Source: Pseudoalteromonas sp. NC201
GTDB lineage: Bacteria; Pseudomonadota; Gammaproteobacteria; Enterobacterales; Alteromonadaceae
DNA length: 64,000 nt
NCBI RefSeq assembly: GCF_002850255.1
Contig: NZ_CP022523.1
Span: 434,001-498,000, forward strand
Reading direction: 5' to 3'
The position numbers and the translations under genes were made by a program. Shown here in pieces: positions 27,241-36,012 of this stretch; position 1 is the stretch's first letter; each line of letters opens with the position of its first letter. The notes beneath the pieces are model-generated. The model searched no databases. It worked only from the letters and a program-made list of their open reading frames with translations, and was not told the origin of the DNA.

Positions 27241-27876
27241 CTAATAAAAATTTAGATCGGTTTGTTCAATTTCGCACACTCTTTTTACCACTTTTTGCTG
27301 TGCCATCATTCGCATAAATCGGCCCAAATGTGCATAGTCTTTTGGCGCAGTATTAAACCCACTTGCCCAATGGGCCAGCATAAATAAATAATAATCACAA
27401 AGCGTGAGATGTTCACCAACTAAGTAGGTGTTTGTTGCTAACTGCTTGTCGATAAGTGCAAACATGTCGCTGACTCGTTGCTCAGCGGCTTGAGACATGG
27501 TCTTGCTGCTCTCTGGTGACAGCTGATATTTTTCAGGATAGAAATACAACATGAGTTCTGGCTGAACCGTCGTGGTTAAATAAAAAAGCCACTGATAAAA
27601 CGTGGCTCTCTGTGGGGTTGCTGGCGCTGGGATAAGTTTTCCTTCAGGGTGCTTTTCGCATAAATGCAAACAAATTGCTGCACTCTCGAAGATGATTTGG
27701 TCACCGTCGACCAATGTCGGGATCCGTCCTGTAGGATTGAGTTCTAAATAGGTCGCAGACTTTTGTTGTTGCGTTTTTCTATCGACCAAGAGCAGTTCTT
27801 TTTCTAGTTGTAGGTGCTCAAGTACGAGATGTGGTGCCCAACTGGCATTACGAGGGTAGTAAAACAACTGATACAT
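27241..27876 (-). CDS. Glutathione S-transferase family protein
   Basis: 211 residues. N-terminal thioredoxin-like domain with the cis-proline motif GRIPTL and ESAAICLHL, and an all-helical C-terminal domain with TYLVGEHLTLCDYYLFML. The catalytic Ser/Cys/Tyr is not obvious (FYYPRNASWAPHLVLE offers Ser12), which suggests a beta- or zeta-like class. It conjugates or reduces electrophiles with glutathione in the cytoplasm. It is divergent from a MerR-type gene and probably co-transcribed with the NTF2-like gene. Confidence 0.85.
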   Translation of the reverse strand: MYQLFYYPRNASWAPHLVLEHLQLEKELLLVDRKTQQQKSATYLELNPTGRIPTLVDGDQIIFESAAICLHLCEKHPEGKLIPAPATPQRATFYQWLFYLTTTVQPELMLYFYPEKYQLSPESSKTMSQAAEQRVSDMFALIDKQLATNTYLVGEHLTLCDYYLFMLAHWASGFNTAPKDYAHLGRFMRMMAQQKVVKRVCEIEQTDLNFY

Positions 27877-27988
27877 CTTTTGCTATTCCTTGACGATACT
27901 TTTTGTTAGCGTGCAGTTGGTATTAGATGGTTGCAACTTTTATGGAGGCTGTAAACCGTTATTTTGCTTTTAGCTGGGAGAATCAAAA

Positions 27989-28348
27989 ATGTATATTGGC
28001 AAGCTGTCGAAGCAAACTGGGCTGTCAGTCAAGGCCATTCGCTTTTATGAAGAGAAAGGGCTTATTCCTACCCCGGAGCGTGTTGGTAAATATCGCGTCT
28101 ATTCGCAGGTGGATGTCGATCTGCTGTTATTAATAAAAGAAGCAAAATCGCTCGGTGTGTCGATTAAGCAATTACAGCAAGTGATTGAAATTAAAGGGCG
28201 GCAAGTCAACTGGGTCGAAATCAACACATTTTTAGTCGAACTCAAAGCATCCTGCATAGAGCAAGTTGCGCAGCTTCAGCAAAAAATACAACGTATTGAA
28301 CATTGCATCGCATCACTTGATGAATGTCCACAGATAAAACTATCCTAA
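27989..28348 (+). CDS. MerR-family transcriptional regulator
   Basis: 119 residues. The winged helix YIGKLSKQTGLSVKAIRFYEEKGLI is a textbook MerR N-terminus, followed by YRVYSQVDVDLLLLIKEAKSLGVSIKQLQQVI, a dimerisation helix and a short C-terminal tail HCIASLDECPQ with two cysteines. It could sense metal or thiol-reactive compounds. GGGAG precedes its ATG. Its TAA stop is the first three bases of a 198-bp element, so the true end may have been altered by the insertion. The FMN-reductase gene beyond the element has a MerR-type promoter and is the likely target. Confidence 0.88.
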   Translation: MYIGKLSKQTGLSVKAIRFYEEKGLIPTPERVGKYRVYSQVDVDLLLLIKEAKSLGVSIKQLQQVIEIKGRQVNWVEINTFLVELKASCIEQVAQLQQKIQRIEHCIASLDECPQIKLS

Positions 28349-28543
28349 CCTGAGGTTTGGATAAGGAATGTTCCAACTCATTGTTGCTAAAGCACAACTT
28401 AGTTTTTTCCTTGTCTAGCCAGCAAGATTTAGGGAAAACAAGGCGAATTTACGCACCAATAGCTGGCTATTGGAAGTGAATTCAACGCAGTTAGCGCTAA
28501 AACTGGCTGCTAGAAAGGCATTAATTATCCGCAGCTCAGGTTA
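28346..28543. repeat. 198-bp inverted-repeat element (inverted copy)
   Basis: Ends TAACCTGAGGTTTGGATAA and, inverted, TAACCTGAGCTGCGGATAA. It is nearly the exact reverse complement of the copy at 37605-37802 and the same length. It supplies the stop codon of the MerR gene and separates that gene from the reductase promoter at 28566. There is no ORF, so it fits a non-autonomous element moved by a transposase elsewhere. Confidence 0.9.
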
Positions 28544-28565
28544 TCCTAGTCTTAGGTAGAGTAAC

Positions 28566-28597
28566 TTGACTCTCCCGTTAAGGGGAGACAGTACACT
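28566..28597 (+). promoter_or_regulatory. MerR-type promoter with 20-bp spacer
   Basis: A TTGACT -35 and TACACT -10 are separated by 20 bp. An almost perfect dyad TCTCCCG-TTAA-GGGGAGA fills the spacer at 28571-28588 (only the G/G pair breaks it). Long spacers with such dyads are the hallmark of promoters activated by MerR regulators. It drives the reductase gene at 28629. Confidence 0.8.
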
Positions 28598-28628
28598 CGT
28601 TTCTCAGTCATGTGATAAGGAAACGACG

Positions 28629-29201
28629 ATGAAAAAAATACTGCTACTAAACGGTAACCCCAAAACCAAAGGCCTGTGCCACGCTATCACCACAAGTTAT
28701 GAGCAAGCTGCAAGCACCCAACATCAAGTACGCAGAATGGATCTTAGTGAGATGCACTTTGAAATCAATTTGATGTATGGTTATGAAGCGAGCCAACCAT
28801 TAGAGCCATGCCTTAAGCAATTCCAAGAGAACTTACTGTGGGCGCAGCACATTGTGATAGTAAGCCCAATTTGGTGGTTGGCGTTACCAGCCAAGCTCAA
28901 AGGGCTGATAGATAGAGCATTACTTCCAGGCTTTGCTTTTAAATACAGTGAGGCCGGCACTGAAATTGAAAAGCTTCTACCGCATAAAACCGCAAGAGTC
29001 ATTCTCACCTCAGACACGCCGCAAACTTATTTGCAAGAAGTTGCCGCTGGGCTTATGGCTCAGCTAGAACATGGGACACTAGGATTTTGTGGTATAGAGC
29101 CAACTCAACATACGCTATTTGGCCCTGTGCACTTAGCAACGCCTGAGGTAATTGATAACTGGCTGAGTGAAGTGACAAGTCTAGCCGTGCGGGGTGAGTG
29201 A
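28629..29201 (+). CDS. Flavodoxin-fold NAD(P)H reductase (NQO/KefF-like)
   Basis: 190 residues from the ATG at 28629 with AAGGAAA upstream; the frame extends upstream into the promoter and is not used there. KKILLLNGNPKTKGLCHAIT is the FMN phosphate-binding loop. WAQHIVIVSPIWWLALPAKLKGLIDRALLPGFAF is the conserved quinone-reductase segment. It probably reduces quinones or other electrophiles using NAD(P)H and FMN. Its MerR-type promoter fits induction by toxic compounds, along with the nearby GST. Confidence 0.88.
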   Translation: MKKILLLNGNPKTKGLCHAITTSYEQAASTQHQVRRMDLSEMHFEINLMYGYEASQPLEPCLKQFQENLLWAQHIVIVSPIWWLALPAKLKGLIDRALLPGFAFKYSEAGTEIEKLLPHKTARVILTSDTPQTYLQEVAAGLMAQLEHGTLGFCGIEPTQHTLFGPVHLATPEVIDNWLSEVTSLAVRGE

Positions 29202-29303
29202 ATAAAAACACATAACTTCTATTGCTAAGCTTATTTTAAATCAAAATTTGCAATGCCGAATGTTGCTATCTTTTACACCAAGATGGCAACTTGGGCGGAG
29301 TGT

Positions 29304-30254
29304 ATGCGAATTTGGAGTTTATTACTTTTTGCGTTTCCATTATTGGGAGCTGCAAATGAGCCAATTCTGCCACTTGAGCCTGCAATAGGGCTTGATGCCG
29401 ATAAAGTCAGCTTGGGCAGATCACTTTTTTTTGATAAGCGGCTTTCCCGAGGAAACCAAGTCAGCTGTGCGTCATGTCACCAATTACCCAGTCATGGCGC
29501 GGATGTAAAGCCCCTTTCCAGTGGCGTTAATGGCGCACTCGGTGAGCTAAAAACTCCAACTGTTTACAATGCGGCTTTAAATATTCGTCAAGCGTGGGAT
29601 GGCCGTGCGCAATCGCTTTATGATCAAATCGACTCACCCATCTTAAACCCAAAAGAGCATGATATGACTTGGCCAGAAGTCGTTGCCAAGTTAAATCAAG
29701 ATAAAACGCTGGTCGCGCAATTTACTAAAGTGTACTCGCAGGGCGTAACGAAACACACGGTAAAAGACGCAATAGCGACTTTTGAAGGGTCGTTAATCAC
29801 GCTTAATGCACCGTTTGATTTATGGCTTAAGGATAACAGCATAGGATTACCTAAGTCGGCTATTGCCGGTTATGAGTTATTTAAACGGTATGGTTGCATT
29901 AGCTGTCATCAAGGGCGCAATGTTGGTGGCAATATGTTTGCCAAAATGGGCACCTTTGGTGATTATTTTGGCGATAGAAATACACCAATTCAAAAAGCGG
30001 ATTATGGCCGTTTGAACGTCACTGGCAATGAGCAAGATCGCTTTGTGTTCAAAGTACCGAGCTTGCGACTTGCTAGCAAACAAGCATACTTTTTTCACGA
30101 TGCTAGTCATAGCAGCCTAGAAGCCGCCGTTGCGACCATGGCCAAATACCAACTTGGTCGTAATATCTCAGACTCAGATATAAACAAGCTAGTTGCCTTT
30201 ATTGACAGCCTAGCAGGACATCACCACGAAATGGATTTGGAAAACCACGAATGA
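29304..30254 (+). CDS. Di-haem cytochrome c peroxidase/MauG-family protein
   Basis: 316 residues from the ATG at 29304 (GGCGGAG upstream; earlier starts lack a site). Signal peptide MRIWSLLLFAFPLLGAA. Two haem-c sites, CASCH (55-59) and CISCH (198-202), sit within the bacterial cytochrome c peroxidase/MauG pattern (VSLGRSLFFDKRLSRGNQVSCASCH and TPTVYNA). It works in the periplasm, reducing peroxide or carrying out MauG-type oxidation. It overlaps the next gene, a large c-di-GMP protein, by 4 bp, so the two are made together. Confidence 0.88.
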   Translation: MRIWSLLLFAFPLLGAANEPILPLEPAIGLDADKVSLGRSLFFDKRLSRGNQVSCASCHQLPSHGADVKPLSSGVNGALGELKTPTVYNAALNIRQAWDGRAQSLYDQIDSPILNPKEHDMTWPEVVAKLNQDKTLVAQFTKVYSQGVTKHTVKDAIATFEGSLITLNAPFDLWLKDNSIGLPKSAIAGYELFKRYGCISCHQGRNVGGNMFAKMGTFGDYFGDRNTPIQKADYGRLNVTGNEQDRFVFKVPSLRLASKQAYFFHDASHSSLEAAVATMAKYQLGRNISDSDINKLVAFIDSLAGHHHEMDLENHE

Positions 30255-33200
30255 AGAATAAGGCCTTCATTGGTGTGCAAGCGTTACTGCTGTGCGCGCC
30301 AATTGCGCTGTTTGCGTATTTTTACTCGCAACAAGAGCTCAGCAGTCAAACACACCAAGCACGAGTTACCCTGCTCTTTGAAGCCAAGAGTATTGATGCC
30401 AAACTGGATGCCGCGGTGTTACAAATGCTTAGTGCACAGCTCAATCAATATGATGAGTTAGCGCGATTAGCACATGCAATCGACGCTTTGAATACACCAC
30501 AGCGAGATGCATTATTTGCAGAAGCCACGCCCGATATTCGACAGCAATTTGATGCCTATCGTCAGCTACTCAGCAATAAAGTATTGCAAGTCGAATCCAT
30601 TAAAACAGCGGCAGCAAATATTAAAAACAGCCTGCTTTATCTCCCCGAGTTGCTAATCGAGCTGGAGCAGAGTGAGCCCGAACTGGCAACCCACGCCAAT
30701 AGAATGCTTGCTAATTTAATGTTGGGTCAGCTCTATGAATTTGTCGCAGAGCCTTTAATGACCATCAACTCTGAAAGTGGCTTAGAGCAGCTTATCTATC
30801 AGCATTTTAACGTCGCGCTTGCTAACAGTGCAGAATTAAAAAAGGCAAAACAACGCTTTTTGTCTTTGCCGAGTGATCAAGCTTTTTCAGCCCTTTACGC
30901 GGCATATAGCCAGCATCACAGTGAAACCATAGAAAAAACCAAGCATCAAAGTGAATTGCTTTTACTGCTGACCATTGTGCTATTTTTGCTCTTGATTGTG
31001 TTTGCAAATCGGCTTTATGTGGCCAAAAATAAAATTCTGAGCACCAGCCAAACTTTGTCTGATGCTGTTGCGCGTTTAACCGAAGGCTTTGCTCTTTTTA
31101 GTCGCAGTGGCAATTTGCTGCTCTGTAACAGTGCTTGGCGTAATCATTTTGCAATTGCCGATAGCGAAAAAATGCCACGCAAGTTAGAAGAGTGGCAGCA
31201 GCAGTTTGGAGAAATTTTTAACTCCGACGCCAATTTGCATCAAACCGAATCTGGCGCTTGGTTACAGGTAAAACAAACGAATACACACAACAATGGCCAA
31301 GTGTTTGTGAGTGTTAATGTTTCCCTTTTTAAACAAGCGGAAGAAGAGCTTCGCAAGTGGGGCCATGCCATTGAGCAAAGCCCCTCTTCTATTGTGATCA
31401 CCGATCCTCGTGCTCGCATTGAATACGTTAACCCTAAGTTTGAACAAGTTACTGGGTATTCACTTGAGGATGTGAAAGGACAAACACCCAAAGTACTAGG
31501 CTCCAAACAAGGATTTACCGACTACAAAACGCTGTGGCAAACCATCAAACAAGGCAAAGTCTGGCGTGGTGAGTTTTACAATCGCCGTAAGTCTGGAGAT
31601 TACTATTGGGAGTACGCGTCTATTTCCCCGATTAAAAACCAGCAAGGGGAAATCATTAACTTTATTGCGATCAAAGAAGATATCACTGCACAAAAAAGCG
31701 CAAGTGCACAGCTTAAAACCGCAGCGGCGGTATTTAATGCAACGCAAGAAGGGATCATGACCACCAACGCAAAACTTGAGATCACCGCGGTCAATCCAGC
31801 TTTCACCAAAATTACTGGATACGAAGAACATGAAGTGCTTGGTCAACGACCTAATATTTTAAGTTCAGGTAAGCATGACAAACATTTTTATGAGCAGATG
31901 TGGAGCACCCTCAACTCGCACGGACAGTGGGCAAGTGAGATCTGGAACAAGCGTAAAGACGGTACTTTATATCCAGAGTGGCTAGCAATCAGTGTCGTGC
32001 ATGATGACAAAGGGCTTGTGCAGCAATACGTTGCCATATTGTCTGATATGACCGAGCGCAAAGCGCAAGAAGAGCAGATTGAATATCAAGCCTATTACGA
32101 TGTGTTGACCGGACTGCCGAATAGAACGTTATTACTTGAGCGCATTGAGCAAGATATTAAACGCATGAGCCGTACTCACCATCAAAGTGCAGTGTTATTT
32201 ATTGATTTAGATAGGTTTAAGCGTGTCAATGACACCATGGGTCACGAGGCCGGAGATGCCTTACTTATCTCCGTAGCTAAGCGCTTAAACGGCCTGCTGC
32301 GTAAAAGCGATACCTTGAGCCGCTTTGGGGGAGATGAATTTGTATTGTTATTGAGCCAAATTGCGCATCCGGATCATGCTGCTCAAGTAGCCGATAAAAT
32401 TGTCAAAGCACTGAGTGAACCATTTGTGATCAACGGCTTTGAGGTATTTACCGGGGCAAGCATCGGGATCGCGATTTTACCAAGTGATGCAAAAGATCAA
32501 AAAGAGTTATTACGACTTGCCGATTTAGCCATGTATAAAGCAAAAGAAGCGGGGCGCAATCAGTATCACTTTTTTGCGCAAGAAATGCAGCAACAGGTGA
32601 ATCGGCGAGTTGAGCTGGAGCAGCTGCTCCGAGCTGCGCTTGAACATCAGCGCTTAACCGTACATTACCAACCTATTGTCGATACGGTGTCGGGTAAATT
32701 ATATGGTGTCGAGGCGCTCATGCGTTGGCCAACTGATTTCGGCCAGTATATTTCCCCTGCTGAATTTATTCCAGTCGCTGAAGAAAGCGGCCTAATTGCT
32801 CCTCTAGGTGAGTGGTTACTTGCTAAGGCATGTAATGATATTCGCAGATTAAATAAAGCGCTTGGTATGAATTGTTATTTGACGGTAAATGTCTCGAGTC
32901 AGCAATATCGACTTGGCTTTAACGCCACTACCATTAAACAAATCATACAGCAATCAGGCTTTCTTCCAGAAAATCTAACGCTTGAAATCACAGAAAGCAT
33001 CTTACTTGAAGATGATAAAGCCGTAACTGCTTGGCTGCAAAGCCTACGGGCAACGGGGGTCAACTTAGCAATTGACGATTTTGGTACTGGCTACTCTTCG
33101 CTTAGCTATCTTAAACGCTTCCCCATCAATATATTAAAGATCGACCGAGGTTTTATTCAAGATATAGATCAAAACCAAGATGCGGCCGTTTTGGTCAACG

Positions 33201-33412
33201 CGATTTTGTCGATGGCGGAGAGTTTATCGCTCAAAGTGATAGCCGAAGGCGTGGAGCAACAAGGACAACTAGATTGCTTAAAAGACCTTGGTTGTCAGTA
33301 TGTACAAGGGTACTTTTATGCCAAACCAATGGCGATTGAGGGATTAATTGATTGGGTTGAGCAATTTGCCATTGTATCGGAGCGAGCATCTCCTAAGTTG
33401 TGGTTGGATTGA
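30251..33412 (+). CDS. Membrane PAS-GGDEF-EAL protein (c-di-GMP turnover)
   Basis: 1053 residues. Helix 1 at about 7-24; a mostly helical periplasmic domain at about 25-230 (possibly DAHL-like); helix 2 at about 235-255; three PAS domains (about 275-360, 370-485 and 490-610, for example ITDPRARIEYVNPKFEQVTGYS); GGDEF domain with intact SRFGGDEF; and EAL domain with GVEALMRW, VNVSSQQY, LEITES, AIDDFGTGYSSLSYL, LKIDRGF and AEGVEQQG, so phosphodiesterase residues are present. Both cyclase and phosphodiesterase activity look possible. Translational coupling to the di-haem peroxidase suggests the periplasmic domain senses redox or peroxide state, which is inferred. Confidence 0.92.
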   Translation: MKNKAFIGVQALLLCAPIALFAYFYSQQELSSQTHQARVTLLFEAKSIDAKLDAAVLQMLSAQLNQYDELARLAHAIDALNTPQRDALFAEATPDIRQQFDAYRQLLSNKVLQVESIKTAAANIKNSLLYLPELLIELEQSEPELATHANRMLANLMLGQLYEFVAEPLMTINSESGLEQLIYQHFNVALANSAELKKAKQRFLSLPSDQAFSALYAAYSQHHSETIEKTKHQSELLLLLTIVLFLLLIVFANRLYVAKNKILSTSQTLSDAVARLTEGFALFSRSGNLLLCNSAWRNHFAIADSEKMPRKLEEWQQQFGEIFNSDANLHQTESGAWLQVKQTNTHNNGQVFVSVNVSLFKQAEEELRKWGHAIEQSPSSIVITDPRARIEYVNPKFEQVTGYSLEDVKGQTPKVLGSKQGFTDYKTLWQTIKQGKVWRGEFYNRRKSGDYYWEYASISPIKNQQGEIINFIAIKEDITAQKSASAQLKTAAAVFNATQEGIMTTNAKLEITAVNPAFTKITGYEEHEVLGQRPNILSSGKHDKHFYEQMWSTLNSHGQWASEIWNKRKDGTLYPEWLAISVVHDDKGLVQQYVAILSDMTERKAQEEQIEYQAYYDVLTGLPNRTLLLERIEQDIKRMSRTHHQSAVLFIDLDRFKRVNDTMGHEAGDALLISVAKRLNGLLRKSDTLSRFGGDEFVLLLSQIAHPDHAAQVADKIVKALSEPFVINGFEVFTGASIGIAILPSDAKDQKELLRLADLAMYKAKEAGRNQYHFFAQEMQQQVNRRVELEQLLRAALEHQRLTVHYQPIVDTVSGKLYGVEALMRWPTDFGQYISPAEFIPVAEESGLIAPLGEWLLAKACNDIRRLNKALGMNCYLTVNVSSQQYRLGFNATTIKQIIQQSGFLPENLTLEITESILLEDDKAVTAWLQSLRATGVNLAIDDFGTGYSSLSYLKRFPINILKIDRGFIQDIDQNQDAAVLVNAILSMAESLSLKVIAEGVEQQGQLDCLKDLGCQYVQGYFYAKPMAIEGLIDWVEQFAIVSERASPKLWLD

Positions 33413-33744
33413 AGTGTGTGGCTTGGGTTGTATTTGGTGAGGGTTCGTGGTGTCTGATCTTAAATGCTAGCTTTTGCTCAGTTATTACAGACACATCATT
33501 CAGGACTTTTCTCCTTATATCGGAAGTCTAGCAATAAATAATCTACCTCTGTTTTATTTATCCACTTCTCGTCCATTCTTTTGAACCTACATAGAGAATG
33601 AAGCAAACAACGTCGCCTATGCCTATTTTTAACTCATAGCAATTATGCTCTTTGCTCGCACCATATAAGCTATCAGTACGATATCTCATACATCACTTTG
33701 GATTACTTAATACAGTTCGGTGTAATTTATCGTTTGCATATGCA
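33413..33744. other. Gene-free stretch before the toxin-antitoxin pair
   Basis: About 330 AT-rich bases without a supported ORF, RNA gene or repeat. It probably contains the antitoxin promoter near its right end. Confidence 0.5.
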
Positions 33745-33780
33745 GCTCATTTGAGCCAATATTATTAGGTCATATGAGCC
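33745..33780. promoter_or_regulatory. Candidate autoregulatory operators of the Xre/RES pair
   Basis: TCAT-TTGAGCC at 33747-33757 and TCAT-ATGAGCC at 33770-33780 form direct repeats 23 bp apart. Each is also part of a small dyad (GCTCATTTGAGC, GGTCATATGAGCC). They lie just before the preferred antitoxin start at 33801, as expected for repression by the complex. Confidence 0.55.
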
Positions 33781-33800
33781 GAAAAAATGAGAGAGGTAGG

Positions 33801-34253
33801 ATGGCTACAGCCCAATTAAAAAGCTTCAAGCCCAAGCGTAGTAGCAAAACAAACTTTTGGATTAGTCTTGGAATTGAAGACGCAAATATAGCGCGGACAG
33901 AAGCGGTACATCAGGGGTTCAAGCCAAAGGTGTATCGCAATATTATAGAAATGACAAAGCTTTCTCAAAATGAATTTCACACCGTAACTCATATACCTGT
34001 TAGCACAATCAAGCGCCGACTTAAAAATGAAGAACGCTTTAGCACCCAAGAAAGCGACGCGATTTATAGGTTGGCTATGTTAATCAAGTTAGCTACCGAG
34101 TTATTCAATGATGAGAAAAGAGCATTAGAATGGATTCGTGAAAATGTCTATGGATTGAGTGGCAAGAGACCGCTCGATATGGTGTCAACTACGGTGGACT
34201 TTGAGATTGTAAAGGACCTTATAGGAAGAATTAAACACGGGGTTTTCTCATAA
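33801..34253 (+). CDS. Xre-type antitoxin (DUF2384/ParS family) of a RES toxin
   Basis: 150 residues from the ATG at 33801 (GAGAGG upstream; the ATG at 33774 would put the operator in the coding sequence). The N-terminal HTH-like region is YRNIIEMTKLSQNEFHTVTHIPVSTIKRRL. The C-terminal DUF2384-type domain is LAMLIKLATELFNDEKRALEWIRENVYGLSGKRPLDMVST, where KRPLD is the typical signature. It neutralises and co-represses with the toxin. Stop and toxin start overlap by one base (TAATG). Confidence 0.88.
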   Translation: MATAQLKSFKPKRSSKTNFWISLGIEDANIARTEAVHQGFKPKVYRNIIEMTKLSQNEFHTVTHIPVSTIKRRLKNEERFSTQESDAIYRLAMLIKLATELFNDEKRALEWIRENVYGLSGKRPLDMVSTTVDFEIVKDLIGRIKHGVFS

Positions 34254-34723
34254 TGAAGCTTTACCGTTTAACTCAAAAAAAGTTTGCGGACACGCCTTTT
34301 AGTCCCGAAGGTGCGAAGCTATATGGCGGTAGATGGAACTCTAAGGGAACAGAAGCTTTGTATTTCGCTGAATCAGAGTCGCTGTGCTCTCTAGAAGTAT
34401 TTGTGCATGTAAATAATGATCCAAAGATAGTAGATCAATACGATCTTTACTGTATAGAGGTGCCTGATGAACTTATTGTAAAGCTTGACGAAGAGGATTT
34501 ACCTAAAACTTGGAGAAGCATTCCTGCAGGTGAAGAAACACAGGAAATTGGTGATGAGTTTCTAAATGCAGTAAAGCCTCAATACGCTGCCCTACAGGTT
34601 CCATCAACCATTTCACCAAGAGATAAAAACTATGTTGTTAACCCGAATCACCCTGCAATGAAAGCAAGTTTTAAAAACCATGAGAAACTTGAGTTTGGGT
34701 TTGATCCTCGAATTTTTAAATAG
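34253..34723 (+). CDS. RES-domain toxin (NAD+-degrading family)
   Basis: 156 residues. It contains the family's key residues: Arg27 in YGGRWNSKG, Tyr37 in ALYFAE, Glu48 in CSLEVF and Ser118 in LQVPSTISPRDKNYVVNP. Characterised RES toxins (for example from Pseudomonas putida and Mycobacterium) deplete NAD+ by an ADP-ribosyl-transferase-like fold. Full length, and all key residues are present, so it looks functional. A 9-C homopolymer lies about 170 bp downstream without an obvious link. Confidence 0.9.
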   Translation: MKLYRLTQKKFADTPFSPEGAKLYGGRWNSKGTEALYFAESESLCSLEVFVHVNNDPKIVDQYDLYCIEVPDELIVKLDEEDLPKTWRSIPAGEETQEIGDEFLNAVKPQYAALQVPSTISPRDKNYVVNPNHPAMKASFKNHEKLEFGFDPRIFK

Positions 34724-34936
34724 TCACGTAAAACTTGCCAAAAGAATAGTTTAGTCAATACAAGTATTAATAAGCTAGCTTTGTGAGGTAATAAGGTAAT
34801 CTAGCCCTCAGTCGCTGATATCAAAATGTATCCTATATTTCTTATTCACCATTTTTAAACATTTTATCGGTGATTTCTTGGGTAGGCACTCACCCCCCCC
34901 CTTTTTTATTGAAAGGCTCTCTCCTTTGCCAACTAC

Positions 34937-35224
34937 TCAACGCAAAATTGCAGTTAGTAAAATTAAGATCTGTAAAAGTAGGCAAAGTACATTGGTAACA
35001 ATGATTGCCATTCGCTGAAATCTCAGCCCATACATCAGCCAAAAACTAAACACCAACACATACCCGATTAAAAACGTAAAGGACAAGTTGGTTGGGCCTT
35101 GGCGCTCAAGTTCGCTGAGTAGCTGGCCGAATAATGCGATAAAACCGATACCGCCGAAGAATACACCGGCGAAATCCCAGTAGGTATCTTTCGTTTGATA
35201 AAAGCCTGTCAGCCATGTTTTCAT
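34937..35224 (-). CDS. Small three-helix membrane protein
   Basis: 95 residues from the ATG at 35224, which overlaps the stop of the HAD gene (ATGA). Hydrophobic segments at about 16-35, 48-66 and 73-93; begins MKTWLTGFYQTKDTYWDFAGVFFGG. Unrecognised family. Co-transcribed with the HAD phosphatase. An open frame further upstream lies wholly in the HAD gene and is not used. Confidence 0.65.
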   Translation of the reverse strand: MKTWLTGFYQTKDTYWDFAGVFFGGIGFIALFGQLLSELERQGPTNLSFTFLIGYVLVFSFWLMYGLRFQRMAIIVTNVLCLLLQILILLTAILR

Positions 35225-35868
35225 TCGCTTACTTCCTCTGATAAGTAGATATCCTGATAGTGATTGATACGGGCAACAATATGGTCGTGGTGAATTGTGC
35301 AAAAACGGTTAACCACGACTACGTCACAGCCTGCGCTAAGTGCGGATCTTACCCCTTGATCTGAGTCTTCAAATGCAAGACATTTAGAGGCTGCCACTCC
35401 CAATCGTTTGGCCGCCAATAAAAATGGCTCAGGGTGAGGCTTACCTTGCCCAACATCATCTGCGGTAATTAATATTTTAGGAATAGGTAAACCTGCTGTG
35501 GTGAGTAGTGCAATTGCATTGTGGCGATTTGCAGAAGTTGCAATGGCCCATTTGCGTTGCTGTGCTTTTATTTCGCTTAAAAACGATTTAGCTCCAGGAA
35601 TGGCTGCTACGGTATAGGCAAGGTTGGCTTCAGCTTGTTCCAACAGCTCGACTTCATGCTGGCTATCTAAATGCGGAGTAAATTGTTCTATAAAGTCTTT
35701 GAAACGTGTACCTCGGCCCGTTGTTAATACCATTTCCAAATTGACATGATGTTTCTCACACCAAGGCGCGACGGCCTGTCGTACTGCAACTTCAGAATCA
35801 ACAAGTGTGCCATCCATATCGAATATCAATCCCTGATAATGGTTCAGGTTGAGTGAATTAAGTGCCAT
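35221..35868 (-). CDS. HAD-superfamily sugar phosphatase/phosphoglucomutase-like hydrolase
   Basis: 215 residues. HAD motif I DMDGTLVDS, motif II region WAIATSA, motif III lysine in GQGKPHPEPF, and motif IV LAFEDSDQGVRSALSAG. The helical cap inserted after motif I puts it with YqaB/GPH/beta-phosphoglucomutase-like members acting on small sugar phosphates. It is divergent from a DeoR regulator, a family that usually senses sugar phosphates, so a link to sugar-phosphate control is plausible. Confidence 0.87.
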   Translation of the reverse strand: MALNSLNLNHYQGLIFDMDGTLVDSEVAVRQAVAPWCEKHHVNLEMVLTTGRGTRFKDFIEQFTPHLDSQHEVELLEQAEANLAYTVAAIPGAKSFLSEIKAQQRKWAIATSANRHNAIALLTTAGLPIPKILITADDVGQGKPHPEPFLLAAKRLGVAASKCLAFEDSDQGVRSALSAGCDVVVVNRFCTIHHDHIVARINHYQDIYLSEEVSE

Positions 35869-36012
35869 TTTTACTCCTTATGATAATGTTTCATGCATAA
35901 ACAGGCGTTTGTTGATATTAAATCGGCTTTACCGTGCATATGTGTGCAAATAATACGCTTGTATCTCGATCTTTTTCAAGTAAAATTACGCAAAAACATG
36001 CAGGAACATGCA

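Noticed and set aside
28566..28628. Longer start for the FMN reductase
   Set aside because: The upstream codons contain the -35, dyad and -10 of a MerR-type promoter and no ribosome site.
34893..34901. Run of nine C between the RES toxin and a membrane-protein gene
   Set aside because: Considered as a phase-variation tract, but it is in the 3-prime region of both neighbours and could not switch either.
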